A stretch of 64,000 bases of DNA, from assembly GCF_905171765.1 (NCBI RefSeq), contig NC_053392.1, forward strand, positions 402,615,399 to 402,679,398. Direction: 5' to 3'. A program made the position numbers and the translations under genes. Below, piece by piece: positions 22,991 to 32,870 of the stretch. Position 1 is the first letter of the stretch, and each line of letters opens with the position of its first letter. The notes below the pieces were generated by a model that worked only from the letters and a program-made list of their open reading frames with translations, was not told the origin of the DNA and did no database searches. Source of the stretch: Bufo bufo (lineage: Eukaryota > Chordata > Amphibia > Anura > Bufonidae).

Positions 22991-23040
22991 AGTGGTCTGG
23001 TCATTAAGGGGGTTTAAGCTAGGGGAGCTGAGGTGGTTAA

Positions 23041-23205
23041 AGTACATTTAAAATGCGAAAGAATGAAGAAGTTCAGGGCGCTGAAGATGCGAAAGATAAG
23101 AGAGCTGAAGCTCCAATTATCCCACCAGCTGGGCAAAATGGAGGTGGCCAACCAAAAGGACCTTGATGAACTGCTCCAAGAGCAGAAAAAAAATGAAAAG
23201 TTTAC
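23041..23205 (+). pseudogene. Coiled-coil C-terminal exon, probably of the Myb/SANT-like gene
   Basis: Directly after the piggyBac TTAA an open stretch encodes a Lys/Leu/Glu-rich helix (ERMKKFRALKMRKIRELK, then LDELLQEQKKNEKF) and then runs into T-rich non-coding DNA. Myb/SANT-like transposon proteins commonly end in such a helix, and exons 1-3 lie on the same strand left of the insertions. The link is inferred from position and composition. No acceptor with a matching phase could be identified, because the insertion sits at its left edge. Confidence 0.4.
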
Positions 23206-23520
23206 CATTTTTTTTTTTCATTTTTTTTTTTTGCTTCTGTTATTTATGTTTTTAATATTTTTCTTTATTTATAGATTGTTTTATTAAACTTTATTGTTCT
23301 ATAAAATTTGTTTTATTTTATTGTAACTAATGGGGTTACAGTACGGACAATTTAGTCTGGGCCAAAGTAATAATTTATTATCATTACATACAGCAGCCGC
23401 CGTTACATGGAAACAGGGTAATAGACATGGTGCCGCTTATGGTCGCACCACTTATTCACTATGACTATTTTCTTGTGCCGGTGGTCATGTGTGTGCCACA
23501 ATTCAAACCGAATACTGCGG
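23206..23520. other. T-rich and unassigned sequence
   Basis: Poly-T-rich sequence (23200-23240) and AT-rich DNA with AATAAA-like motifs. It may be the 3' UTR of the preceding exon. No gene. Confidence 0.4.
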
Positions 23521-23994
23521 ACTGTGGCGCTCTTAACGCATATTCGTTAACGTCGTTAATTCTAACAAGCTGACCCATTCCATTAGAGACCTGGCAGCAG
23601 CTACAAGTATAAATCGCAATGCGATTAATATAATTTGAATTAATCGCATTGTGATTACCAATTAGCACTGCTAGATTCCATATTTGTTAACTTCGTTAAT
23701 TCTAGCAAGTAGACCATTCCATTAGAGACCCAGCAGCAGCTACAAGTTAAAATCGCAATGCGATTAATATAACTTGAATTAATCGCATTGTGATTTCAAC
23801 TTAGACCTGGTTTAAAAAATTACTTTCAATTAGCGAGGATCACGAATATATTTATTAGTCAAAACAAAATGTTCTCCATCTTTGCTAATTCAAGAAAGCC
23901 AGGTACAAGTTAAAATCGTTATGCGATTTATTCAAGTTATATTATTCGCAATGCGATTGCAACTTGATTCTCAAATCCGACAGTATATTCTAGC
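23521..23994. mobile_element. AT-rich transposon flank with GCGATT palindromes (right)
   Basis: Two internal copies of AATTCTA(A/G)CAAG ... CATTAGAGACC ... AATCGCAATGCGATTAAT are present. The block at 23657-23710 matches 6087-6141 in the same orientation. A reverse match to GATGGAGAATATTTTG (near 4798) occurs at 23868-23885. This looks like the right subterminal part of the element that carries the Myb/SANT-like gene. Confidence 0.5.
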
Positions 23995-24038
23995 ATGGAG
24001 GCGTTCCCATGGTGAATAATATATGGAGGCGTTCCCAT

Positions 24039-24658
24039 TTGCCAGAGAACACCAAGATTGGCAAATTCGTCACTGGCGCCCTGTGCTCTTCACAGATGAA
24101 AGTAGGTTCACACTGAGCACATGTGACAGAGTCTGGAGACGCCGTGGAGAACGTTCTGCTGCCTGCAACATCCTCCAGCATGACCGGTTTGGCATTGGGT
24201 CAGTAATGGTGTGGGGTGGCATTTCTTTGGAGGGCCGCACAGCCCTCCATGTGCTCGCCAGAGGTAGCCTGACTGCCATTAGGTACCGAGATGAGATCCT
24301 CAGACCCCTTGTGAGACCATATGCTAGTGCGGTTGGCCCTGGGTTCCTCCTAATGCAAGACAATGCTAGACCTCATGTGGCTGGAGTGTGTCAGCAGTTC
24401 CTGCAAGACGAAGGCATTGATGCTATGGACTGGCCTGCCCGTTCCCCAGACCTGAATCCAATTGAGCACATCTGGGACATCATGTCTCGCTCTATCCACC
24501 AACGTCACGTTGCACGACAGACTGTCCAGGAGTTGGCAGATGCTTTAGTCCAGGTCTGGGAGGAGATCCCTCAGGAGACCGTCCGCCACCTCATCAGGAG
24601 CATGCACAGGCGTTGTAGGGAGGTCATACAGGCACGTGGAGGCCACACACACTACTGA
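24039..24658 (+). pseudogene. Tc1-like transposase, C-terminal part
   Basis: An uninterrupted catalytic domain with Asp in LFTDESRF, Asp in MQDNARPH and Glu in NPIEHIW. The last two are separated by 34 residues (DD34E). The gene ends naturally at GHTHY-stop. The N-terminal DNA-binding half is absent, so this copy cannot work alone. The family acts in the nucleus and inserts at TA. Confidence 0.88.
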
Positions 24659-24918
24659 GCCTCATTTTGACTTGTTTTAAGGACATTACATCAAAGTTGG
24701 ATCAGCCTGTAGTGTGTTTTTCCACTTTAATTTTGAGTGTGACTCCAAATCCAGACCTCCATGGGTTGAAAAATTTGATTTTCATTTTTTAATTTTTGTG
24801 TGATTTTGTTGTCAGCACATTCAACTATGTAAAGAACAAAGTATTTCAGAAGAATATTTAATTAATTCAGATCTAGGATGTGCTATTTTTGTGTTCCCTT
24901 TATTTTTTTGAGCAGTGT
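24039..24918 (+). mobile_element. Tc1-like element, 5'-truncated, DD34E
   Basis: The remnant covers the C-terminal ~205 residues of the transposase and the right terminus ending TTTTTTTGAGCAGTG before TA. The helix-turn-helix N-terminus and left TIR are missing. A 16-bp direct repeat (ATGGAGGCGTTCCCAT at 23995-24010 and 24023-24038) lies at the broken edge. Confidence 0.8.
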
Positions 24919-25316
24919 ATATATATATATATATATATATAGACTACATTATAATTATTATGTCAATGCATGGGCGTTACTATAGGGGAATCAGGGGAAG
25001 CGGCTGCTTTGGGGCCTTGACCCAGAAGAGGGCCCATCCAGGAGGAGGAGGAGGAGGAAGGAAATATTTTGTCAGGGCCACCTCAACAGTATTACACAAT
25101 AAAATTATATATAGTAACAGTATAGACAGTGTAGAATACCGATGGAAAAGCTGCCGGGCCTGGTTTGAGAGAGCGATCTTTACTAGCCACAAAAATAGGG
25201 GCGTCATGAAAGGAAGGGGTTGCTAAAATAATACTGGGCGAGAAGGGCCCCATTCAAAAATTTGATGTGGGGGCCATCTAAATTCTGTGGCCGTGATGTG
25301 AATAAAATTATATATA

Positions 25317-25360
<44 letters not shown>
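24919..25360. repeat. TA microsatellites and unassigned spacer
   Basis: (TA)n tracts at about 24918-24942 and 25308-25354 flank ~360 bp with no recognisable gene. The spacer holds a short purine-rich run (GGAGGAGGAGGAGG) near 25032. Confidence 0.6.
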
Positions 25361-25572
25361 GTGGGATGTGAAAGTTTGGGCAACCTTGTTAATCCTCATG
25401 ATTTTCCTGTATAAATCGTTGGTTGTTACGATACAAAATGTCAGTTAAATATATCATATAGGAGACACACACAGTGAAATGAAGTTTATTGGATTTACAG
25501 AAAGTGTGCTATAATTGTTTAAACAAAATTAGGCAGGTGCATAAATTTGGGCACCACAAAAATGAAATGAAA

Positions 25573-26595
25573 TCAATATTTAGTAGATCCTCCTTTTGAA
25601 GAAATTACAGCCTCTAAACGCTTCCTGTAGGTTCCAATGAGAGTCTGGATTCTGGTTGAAGGTATTTTGGACCATTCCTCTTTACAAAACATCTTTAGTT
25701 CATTTAGGTTTGATGGCTTCCGAGCATGGACAGCTCTCTTTAAGTCACACCACAGATTTTCAATTATATTCAGGTCTGGGGACTGAGATGGCCATTCCAG
25801 AACATTGTACTTGTTCCTCTGTATAAATGTCTTAGTGGATTTTGAGCAGTGTTTAGGGTCGTTGTCTTGTTGAAAGATCCAGCCCCGGCGCAGCTTCAGC
25901 TTTGTCACTGATTCCTGGACATTGGTCTCCAGAATCTGCTGATACTGAGTGGAATCCATGCGTCCCTCAACTTTGACATGATTCCCAGTCCCTGCACTGG
26001 CCCCACAGCCCCACAGCATGATGGAACCACCACCATATTTTACTGTAGGTAGCAGGTATTTTTCTTGGAATGTTGTGTTCTTTTTCCTCCATGCATAACG
26101 CCCCTTGTTATGGCCAAATAACTCAATTTTAGTTTCATCAGTCCACAGCACTTTATTCCAAAATGAAGCTGGCTTGTCCAAATGTGCTTTAGCCCATCTC
26201 AAGTGGCACTTTTTGTGCTGTGGGCGGCGAAAAGGATTCCTCTGCATCACTCTCGCATACAGCATCTCCTTGTGTAAAGTGCGCCGAATGGTTGAACGAT
26301 GCACAGTGACTCCATATGCAGCCATATGATGTTGTAGGTCTTTGGTGCTGGTCTGTGGGTTGACTCTGACTGTTCTCACCATTCGACACTTCTGTCTATG
26401 CGAGATTTTTCTTGGTCTGCCACTTCGAGCCTTAACTTGAACTGAGCCTGTGGTCTTGCATTTCCTCAATATGTTCCTAACTATGGAAACAGACAGCTGA
26501 AATCTCTGAGACAGCTTTCTGTATCCTTCCCCTAAACCATGATGGTGAACAATCTTTGTCTTCAGGTCATTTGAGAGTTGTTTTGAGACCCCCAT
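25573..26595 (-). CDS. Tc1-like transposase, uninterrupted, 340 aa
   Basis: Complete frame from MGVSKQLSNDLKTKIV to GGSTKY, the normal length for Tc1 transposases (about 340). Residues ~1-115 form the paired helix-turn-helix DNA-binding region with a GRPRK hook (SGRPRKISHRQK). The catalytic triad is Asp in WTDETKIELFG, Asp in QQDNDPKHC and Glu in NIIENLW, with 34 residues between the last two. Most relatives have NPIE; here it is NIIE. A nested insertion lies in the 5' non-coding side of the element, so its own promoter may be separated from the gene. The enzyme would excise by cut-and-paste and integrate at TA. Confidence 0.92.
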   Translation of the reverse strand: MGVSKQLSNDLKTKIVHHHGLGEGYRKLSQRFQLSVSIVRNILRKCKTTGSVQVKARSGRPRKISHRQKCRMVRTVRVNPQTSTKDLQHHMAAYGVTVHRSTIRRTLHKEMLYARVMQRNPFRRPQHKKCHLRWAKAHLDKPASFWNKVLWTDETKIELFGHNKGRYAWRKKNTTFQEKYLLPTVKYGGGSIMLWGCGASAGTGNHVKVEGRMDSTQYQQILETNVQESVTKLKLRRGWIFQQDNDPKHCSKSTKTFIQRNKYNVLEWPSQSPDLNIIENLWCDLKRAVHARKPSNLNELKMFCKEEWSKIPSTRIQTLIGTYRKRLEAVISSKGGSTKY

Positions 26596-26879
26596 GTTGC
26601 TACTCTTCAGAGAAAATTAAAAGAGGAGGGAAACCTACAATTGACCCCTTAAATACTCTCTCATAATTGGATTCACCTGTGTATGTAGGTCAGGGGTCAC
26701 TGAGCTTACCAAGCCAATTTGAGTTCCAATAATTACCGTATTTTTCGCCCTATAAGACGCACCGGCACATAAGACGCACCTAGGTTTTTGAGGAGGAAAA
26801 TAAGAAAAAAAATATTTTGAACCAAAAGGTGTGCTTTTGGTGGGTTTTGAACTAATTGTGGTCTGTGGATGGCACTGTT

Positions 26880-27168
26880 ATGGGGGATCTGTGGGTGACA
26901 CTTATGGGGGATCTGTGGGTGACACTTATGGGGGATCTGTGGGTGACACTTATGGGGGATCTGTGGGTGACACTTATGGGGGATCTGTGGGTGACACTTA
27001 TGGGGGATCTGTGAAGGACACTTATGGGGGATCTGTGAAGGACACTTATGGGGGATCTGTGGGGGACACTTATGGGGGATCTGTGGGGGACACTTATGGG
27101 GGATCTGTGGGGGACACTTATGGGGGATCTGTGGGGGACAGTTATGGGGGGGATCTGTGGATGACACA
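26880..27168. repeat. 24-bp minisatellite (GGGGGATCTGTGGGTGACAC type)
   Basis: About 12 copies of a 24-bp unit, GGGGGATCTGTGGG plus (T/G)GACACTTAT, with GGGTGA, GAAGGA and GGGGGA variants in blocks. Its length (8 codons) opens long frames on both strands. These are rejected as genes. Confidence 0.93.
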
Positions 27169-27230
27169 TATATAGCATCTTATGTCCCTGTAGTGAATGA
27201 CCCTCAATACACGGGCTGGGGGCCGACATC

Positions 27231-27728
27231 TGCTTTTATAATGACAGCGGGGCCCGTGCAGTGACTGTATTCTACTACACGGGCCCCGCTCACTGTATAT
27301 TATTGTATCTCTAATAGTAAATTGTTATGCATATAATCGCATAATGAGCGCTGTGTATTACTTACAACTACAGTACAAGCGCTCGCCACTCGGTAGGTAG
27401 CAGAGAGGAGGGAGGAGGCAGGCCGGGAGGACAGGTGCTGGCAGTGTGAGTCATACGTCACGCGCCTGCGCCGCCTACTTTATGAATGAAGCAGGCGGGT
27501 GACGTATGACTCACGCTGCCAGCACCTGTCCTCCCGGCCTGCCTCCTCCCTCCTCTCTGCTACCTACCGAGCGGCGAGCGCTTGTACTGTAGTTGTAAGT
27601 AATACACAGCACTCATTATGCGATTATATGCATAACAATTTACTATTAGAGATACAATAATATACAGTGAGCGGGGCCCGTGTAGTAGAATACAGTCACT
27701 GCACGAGCCCCGCTGTCATTATAAAAGC
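27231..27728. repeat. ~500-bp near-perfect palindrome
   Basis: The arms run from ATAATGACAGCGGGGCCCG inward to about 27478 and back out from about 27490. They share blocks such as CACGGGCCCCGCTCACTG, GTAAATTGTTATGCATATAA and GGAGGACAGGTGCTGGCAG. The spacer is about 10 bp and there are few mismatches, so it can form a long hairpin. Confidence 0.9.
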
Positions 27729-28153
27729 AGATGCCGGCCCCCAGTCCCGCCTCCCTCACAGCTGATACACCCGCCGCACGGCATCGCGGTGGGTGTATCA
27801 TTGAAAACTCGGCAAAATCAGCAGCATTCGCCGTATAAGATGCACTGCTATTTCCCCCAGACTTTTGGGGGAAAAAAGTGCGTCTTATACGGCGAAAAAT
27901 ACGGTAGTTCTAAAAGTTTTGGAATCAATAAAATGACAACAGTGCCCAAATTTATGCACCTGCCTAATTTTGTTTAAACAATTATAGCACACTTTCTGTA
28001 AATCCAATAAACTTAATTTCACTTCTCAAATATCACTATGTGTGTCTCCTATATGATATATTTAACTGACATTTTTTATTGTAACAACCAACGATTTATA
28101 CAGGAAAATCATGACGATTAACAAGGTTGCCCAAACTTTCGCATCCCACTGTA

Positions 28154-28203
28154 TATCTTTATACACAACATTATTTATAGTGTCCCCATAAGTGGTGTGT
28201 GTG

Positions 28204-28247
<44 letters not shown>

Positions 28248-28313
28248 GCTTCCTTATAATTTCTATGCCCCTGGTGAACTGAATATAATAAATGTAAATT
28301 GATAGAATATATA
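28154..28313. repeat. TA microsatellite and left inverted flank of the Ngaro insertion
   Basis: A (TA)n tract (28206-28242) is followed by AGGCTTCCTTATAATT ... GCCCCTGGTGAACT ... AATTGATAGAATATAT (28247-28313). That segment is the inverse of 33113-33175. The two copies face each other across the Ngaro element. Confidence 0.75.
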
Positions 28314-28657
28314 TTTATGGGAGAGGCTTAACTGTGATGAGAGGGTGAAGCGCTTCCCCTGACCTAGCTGGCTGTGTTGTGCCGGAAGCCAGGAGCGAGG
28401 GTAAGCCTAGTAGTGGGCGTACCCTAAAGGGAGTGTTTGAGAACAGGGGGGGTGGGTGGGTGTGAACAGAAGCGCCCTGAGGAGCTGGGGGCTGGAGCTT
28501 AAAAAGGTAATATGCCCCTCCCACAAATTCAGGCTGACTTTTCAGCCTTCCACTTATGGGAGAGGCTTAACTGTGATGAGAGGGTGAAGCGCTTCCCCTG
28601 ACCTAGCTGGCTGTGTTGTGCCGGAAGCCAGGAGCGAGGGTAAGCCTAGTAGTGGGC
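28314..28657 (-). repeat. Ngaro right-hand split repeats B1-A2-B2
   Basis: Two copies of a ~104-bp B repeat (28314-28418 and 28554-28657) bracket one copy of the ~93-bp A repeat (28461-28553). A 42-bp G-rich spacer lies between. The other A copy is at 32871-32964. Confidence 0.85.
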
Positions 28658-28689
28658 AAAAATAAACGAGGAGAGCAGAGAAGTGACCA

Positions 28690-29640
28690 AAAGCCTTTAA
28701 TACCACCCAGAGAGCAAGATTACAAAATGCCAGGGAAATCTCAACATGCGGGTTCGGGATGTATCTCGTGAAGCAAGAAGAGCGCCACCAACCCATGCAT
28801 TTAATCACGTGCGCCGGGACCCCGTTTTGATGCTGAGGACGCGGCTCCGGTTCTGAGCGAGTGTCCTGTGAAGGCCAGCGGGTTATAACCGAGACCTGAG
28901 GCCAGCGATCTGATGTGGGACACAAACTAGATTGACGACAGGGGGGGCCCCCCCATGCCAGGGAAGCAGCGAGGCCTCTGGGAAGGCATCTTGCAACAGG
29001 GCCAGCAATTGACAGGGACCATGACTGGCCACCAATCGTTGGAGGTTTTAAAACCTGGCCTCGGAGGGAGGTCCATGCTGATTGGCCTTCGTGTAAGGGA
29101 GCCAGAGGATGAAATGGACACGGGCCCAGGACAACTGTCGCGCCTGCGACCCCTGACGTTTAGGGGAGGTGCTGGTGAACTCACCTGGCCTGAGGAACCC
29201 GTAAAACCCGAGATACATGGCTGCCTTAATGATCAACTAGGAGAGTGGCCAAAAAGGAAATCCATCCAGCGCGGACGAGAGTCGCCTGAACATCTCGCCG
29301 GAGACAGGCTGCCCACGGGCGGGAGGGACGTCCCCGCACTTCTGGATCCCCCTAAGGGCAGCTTTTACCGGCTGCACTGAAGAAATGGAAACCTCCATTT
29401 GGGTTATGAAGCATTGCGCAGTGCTGTCCCCGCGCTAGGTACAGCTTGATGGTGTTGAATGACAGCCTGAGATTGCGGTGACAGTGGCCTATAAACGCCA
29501 GGGAGTAGGAGATATCGTCCAAGCCACCACGGGTGGGACCTGGTGAAACCTTCGTAAACCCTGACACCGGCTTGGTAGTTCCTGATGGTGTAGGGGGAGA
29601 GGGAGAGCTGAACCAGGTTCCTGGCGTGAGCAATGAGGGA
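28690..29640 (-). pseudogene. Ngaro tyrosine recombinase, decayed
   Basis: Spread over three frames are: an N-terminal SAM-like stretch (RNYQAGVRVYEGF type reading near 29580), the segment AAMYLGFYGFLRPGEFTS (29236 onward), a GHSLRTGAA-like HxxR box near 28860, and CFTRYIPNP with the presumptive nucleophilic Tyr near 28760. These are the expected R, HxxR and Y blocks in order. Several frameshifts show it is dead. In the family this enzyme integrates a circular DNA intermediate. Confidence 0.65.
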
Positions 29641-29849
29641 TATGAGATCAGAACGTAGTACGACTGGTGCCTACGAGAAGGTTTGAGTCGGTCTGGGCAA
29701 CGTACCTGGCTTAGAGGTTACTACCTGTATCGATGTGTTGGGTCACCTGACCTTGATCCAAATGTCGCATGAGTGAATGATCAGGACACGTTCCTGAGAG
29801 GGCAAATCCTAAGGTTCGGAAGGAAAAAGAGAACATAACTGAGGAGGGT

Positions 29850-30570
29850 GACGGGACTGGGTGAACCAGGAGACAGAGGTAGGAATGAGCCTGGTGATCC
29901 AGGAGACAGAAGAAGGTGCGTGCCTGTGCGATCCAGGAGACAGAAGAAGGTGCGTGCCTGTGCGATCCAGGAGGCAGAGGTAGGAATGAGCCTGGCGGTC
30001 CAAGAGGCAGAGGTAGGATGGAGCCTGGGCGATCCAGGAGGCAGAAGAAGGTGCGTGCCTGGGCGATCCAGGAGGCAGAAGAAGGTGCGTGCCTGGGCGA
30101 TCCAGGAGGCAGAAGAAGGTGCGTGCCTGGGCGATCCAGGAGGCAGAAGAAGGTGCGTGCCTGGGCGATCCAGGAGGCAGAAGAAGGTGCGTGCCTGGGC
30201 GATCCAGGAGGCAGAAGAAGGTGCGTGCCTGGGCGATCCAGGAGGCAGAAGAAGGTGCGTGCCTGGGCGATCCAGGAGGCAGAAGAAGGTGCGTGCCTGG
30301 GCAATCCAGGAGGCAGAAGAAGGTGCGTGCCTGGGCGATCCAGGAGGCAGAAGAAGGTGCGTGCCTGGGCGATCCAGGAGGCAGAAGAAGGTGCGTGCCT
30401 GGGCGATCCAGGAGGCAGAAGAAGGTGCGTGCCAGGGCGAACCAGGAGGCAGAAGAAGGTGCGTGCCTGGGCGATCCAGGAGGCAGAAGAAGGTGCGTGC
30501 CTGGGCGATCCAGGAGGCAGAAGAAGGTGCGTGCCTGGGCGATCCAGGAGGCAGAGGTAGGTATGAGCCT
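29850..30570. repeat. 34-bp minisatellite array 1 in the Ngaro element
   Basis: About 20 copies of GCGATCCAGGAGGCAGAAGA followed by AGGTGCGTGCCTGG. Since 34 is not divisible by three, one frame cycles through three repeat peptides over 102 bp. Six long overlapping frames result, none of which I accept as a gene. Confidence 0.93.
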
Positions 30571-30934
30571 GGACGAACCAGTAGACGAGACAGCAGCAGG
30601 ATATAACGTGAAGTACCTACCTATAACACATGGCACTGTTGCCACCATAGTATAAATGACTGCAATGAGCATTTAGTGACCGCTGAATGGGTATGGCGGG
30701 CAATGACGACCTGGCCTACTCGTGGTGAACCCCCGGTTTCTTTGAACACCGTGCTGAAACTAGGTTCCTTCCACCCAGTAGGGGCCCCGGGGCCCTCCCC
30801 CTAAATGAGGAACCGAGGATGACTTGCCTTCCTCCTGCTACGGCACGGCAGGAGTGCGTATGAAATGGCTGGTGATTGGAACCTACCGATTTCACTGTAT
30901 ATATATAAAAAAAAAAATTTTTTTTTTTTTAGAG

Positions 30935-31500
30935 GTAGGTATGAGCCTGGGCGAACCAGGAGACAGAGGCAGGTATGAGCCTGGGCGAACCAGGAGACAG
31001 GGGCAGGTATGAGCCTGGGCGAACCAGGAGACAGGGGCAGGTATGAGCCTGGGCGAACCAGGAGATCGGGCCGGTATGAGCCTGGGCGAACCAGGAGATC
31101 GAGCCGGTATGAGCCTGGGCGAACCAGGAGACAGAGGCAGGTATGAGCCTGGGCGAACCAGGAGACAGGGGCAAGTATGAGCCTGGGCGAACCAGGAGAC
31201 AGGGGCAGGTATGAGCCTGGGCGAACCAGGAGACAGGGGCAGGTATGAGCCTGGACGAACCAGGAGACAGGGGCAGGTATGAGCCTGGGCGAACCAGGAG
31301 ACCGAGGCAGGTATGAGCCTGGGCGAACCAGGAGACAGGGGCAAGTATGAGCCTGGGCGAACCAGGAGACAGGGGCAGGTATGAGCCTGGGCGAACCAGG
31401 AGACAGGGGCAGGTATGAGCCTGGGCGAACCAGGAGACAGGGGCAGGTATGAGCCTGGGCGGACCAGGAGATAGAGGTAGGCATGAGCCTGGGCGATCCA
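30935..31500. repeat. 34-bp minisatellite array 2 in the Ngaro element
   Basis: About 17 copies of GCAGGTATGAGCCTGGGCGA followed by ACCAGGAGACAGGG. This is the same 34-bp repeat lineage as array 1 with a distinct variant set. The arrays are separated by ~360 bp, including a short A/T run at 30900-30930. Confidence 0.93.
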
Positions 31501-31724
31501 GCGGAAAACAGCGGTACGTGAATAAAAGCACATACACATACCGCATGGTCCTGCCGCCCCTACAAATCGGTACAGGTAACGGCAGGCAAATGATCAGTGA
31601 CCGCGTATGGAGTTTGGTCCAAAGCTGCGAGTTTCCAACCCGGTGGGTCGAGCTTATGGCAATTGGACTTTCTAACAATCTGCTGCGTCCGTGCGTATGA
31701 AAGAGGACCGATTTAATTGTATGT

Positions 31725-31754
31725 ATCTATTTATTTATTTATTTTTTGTATATA

Positions 31755-31789
<35 letters not shown>

Positions 31790-31858
31790 TTTATATTTAA
31801 TTAATTTTTTTATTTTTTTTATTATTTTAATTATTATTTTTTTTTTTTTAAACTGTTT
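31725..31858. repeat. AT-rich simple sequence
   Basis: (TA)n at about 31748-31790 followed by T- and A-rich tracts to 31855. No gene. Confidence 0.85.
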
Positions 31859-32069
31859 ATGAGCATGGCCGTCGTTGCCCAGGGGCTAGATACCCCTGCT
31901 TGCCGCGTGTGGCCTGTTTCGACGGGGGTGCCGGTCTGGGGGCCCTAGACCTAATAGTGAGGCCAGAACCAGGCTGTAATGGAAGAAGGGACCCAGAGGG
32001 GACAGGAATGGCCCAGGTAGGAGCCAAGGCACCGGAGCCGTCATGGCATGAATCGGCCGGGCCTGAATG

Positions 32070-32720
32070 GCGACCCCGGCGTGCGCTCCAGCCTGGAACG
32101 CACGCCGAAACCGCGACCAGGCCTAGGCCCGGCTGAGGGACTCCGGCATGCGCTCCACGCTGGAACGCACGCCGACCACGTGACCCGGCCCGTGACCCGG
32201 CCCATGCCCGGCGGCGGACTTCCGGCGTGCGCTCCACCCTGGAACGCACGCCGAACATGTGACCCAGCCCAGGCCCGACGGAGGCACTCCGGCGTGCGCT
32301 CCAAGCTGGAACGCACGCCGCATACGTGACCAGGCCCAGGCCTGGCCGAGGGACTCCGGCGTGCGCTCCACGCCGGAACGCACGCCAACCAGGCACAACA
32401 CATCCCATCTGGCAGCTGAGGGACGATTTAAACACAGGTTTTGTCATGTTTCTGGGAGGGGGTGAACTGAGGGACGAGCCGTGTGTGGGTAGCGGGGACC
32501 GGGTCTGAGAGCCGATATCGGCGTGCGTTCCACGCTGGAACGCACGCCGAACCTGCGACCGGAAGCCTGGAACATGGGGGCCCAGGACGGAGGGCTCCTG
32601 TGGAGGGGTAATAGCCTGCGGGGACAGCGCTTACCTGACCTTAAGCCGCCTGATCTCGAAGAGACTGCCGGGACTAGAGTGAATTCCGGTGTGCGATCCA
32701 CGCTGGACCGCACGTCGACC
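32070..32720. repeat. Dispersed GGCGTGCG palindromes in the Ngaro element
   Basis: Seven copies of a ~29-bp palindrome, GGCGTGCGCTCCA and TGGAACGCACGCC around a 1-4 bp centre, lie near 32073, 32143, 32226, 32291, 32357, 32519 and 32688. The last copy is degenerate. Spacing is about 65-85 bp in the first five. Frames on both strands here are byproducts. Confidence 0.85.
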
Positions 32721-32870
32721 TCGTGACCGGAAGCCGGAGCCTGTGCCGCTGCTCGGGGAGCCCAGTGTAGGGAACAAGGACTGCCCGCATACGATACCTT
32801 CCCTGGGGCGAAACCTGCGACGTACAAGGCGGCAGCAGCTGTGGAACCAGCGGGCGTCTTCCTATTCAGC

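Larger units (their letters stand above)
15255..23040 (+). mobile_element. piggyBac element with transposase, split by an LTR element
   Basis: It begins TTAACCTCCTCCCGACC and ends AGGTGGTTAA (23031-23040), giving TTAACC-CCTC type termini with TTAA targets. It encodes a piggyBac transposase (15382-20864) and has a right-hand inverted array (21540-22700) like that of the neighbour at 9135-13580. Subtracting the nested LTR element leaves about 4.2 kb. The transposase has stops, so this copy is presumably inactive by itself. Confidence 0.85.
26736..27904. mobile_element. TA-flanked MITE with CCGTATTTTTCG termini
   Basis: Ends CCGTATTTTTCGCCCTATAA and its inverse (...ATACGGCGAAAAATACGG) sit between TA duplications (26734-26735 and 27905-27906). 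The insertion splits the AATTA-GTTCTAAAAG sequence of the Tc1 host cleanly. The interior is a 24-bp minisatellite and a ~500-bp palindrome. No transposase is present. A TA target suggests the Tc1/mariner superfamily; the mobilising enzyme is unknown. Confidence 0.8.
25361..28151 (-). mobile_element. Tc1-like element with complete transposase
   Basis: Long TIRs of about 200 bp pair 25361-25560 with 27950-28151 (GTGGGATGTGAAAGTTTGGG on the left and its inverse on the right). The right end abuts TA (28152-28153). The transposase is intact on the minus strand. The promoter-side region is interrupted by a second TA-flanked element (26736-27904). Without it the Tc1 copy is about 1.6 kb, the usual size. 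Confidence 0.9.

Noticed and set aside
26733..27229. Frames of 114-144 codons with IPHKCPPQ or GGSVGDTY repeats
   Set aside because: 24-bp minisatellite artefacts on opposite strands.
29809..30672. Long overlapping frames on both strands (up to 287 codons)
   Set aside because: They are produced by a 34-bp minisatellite with no stop codons in any phase and have no non-repeat domain.
29850..31500. CRISPR-like appearance (regular ~34-bp repeats)
   Set aside because: No unique spacers between repeats, eukaryotic context and no cas genes; it is a minisatellite.
30801..31678. Frames of 215-249 codons on the minus strand
   Set aside because: Same 34-bp repeat; the three frames encode shifted versions of one repeat peptide.
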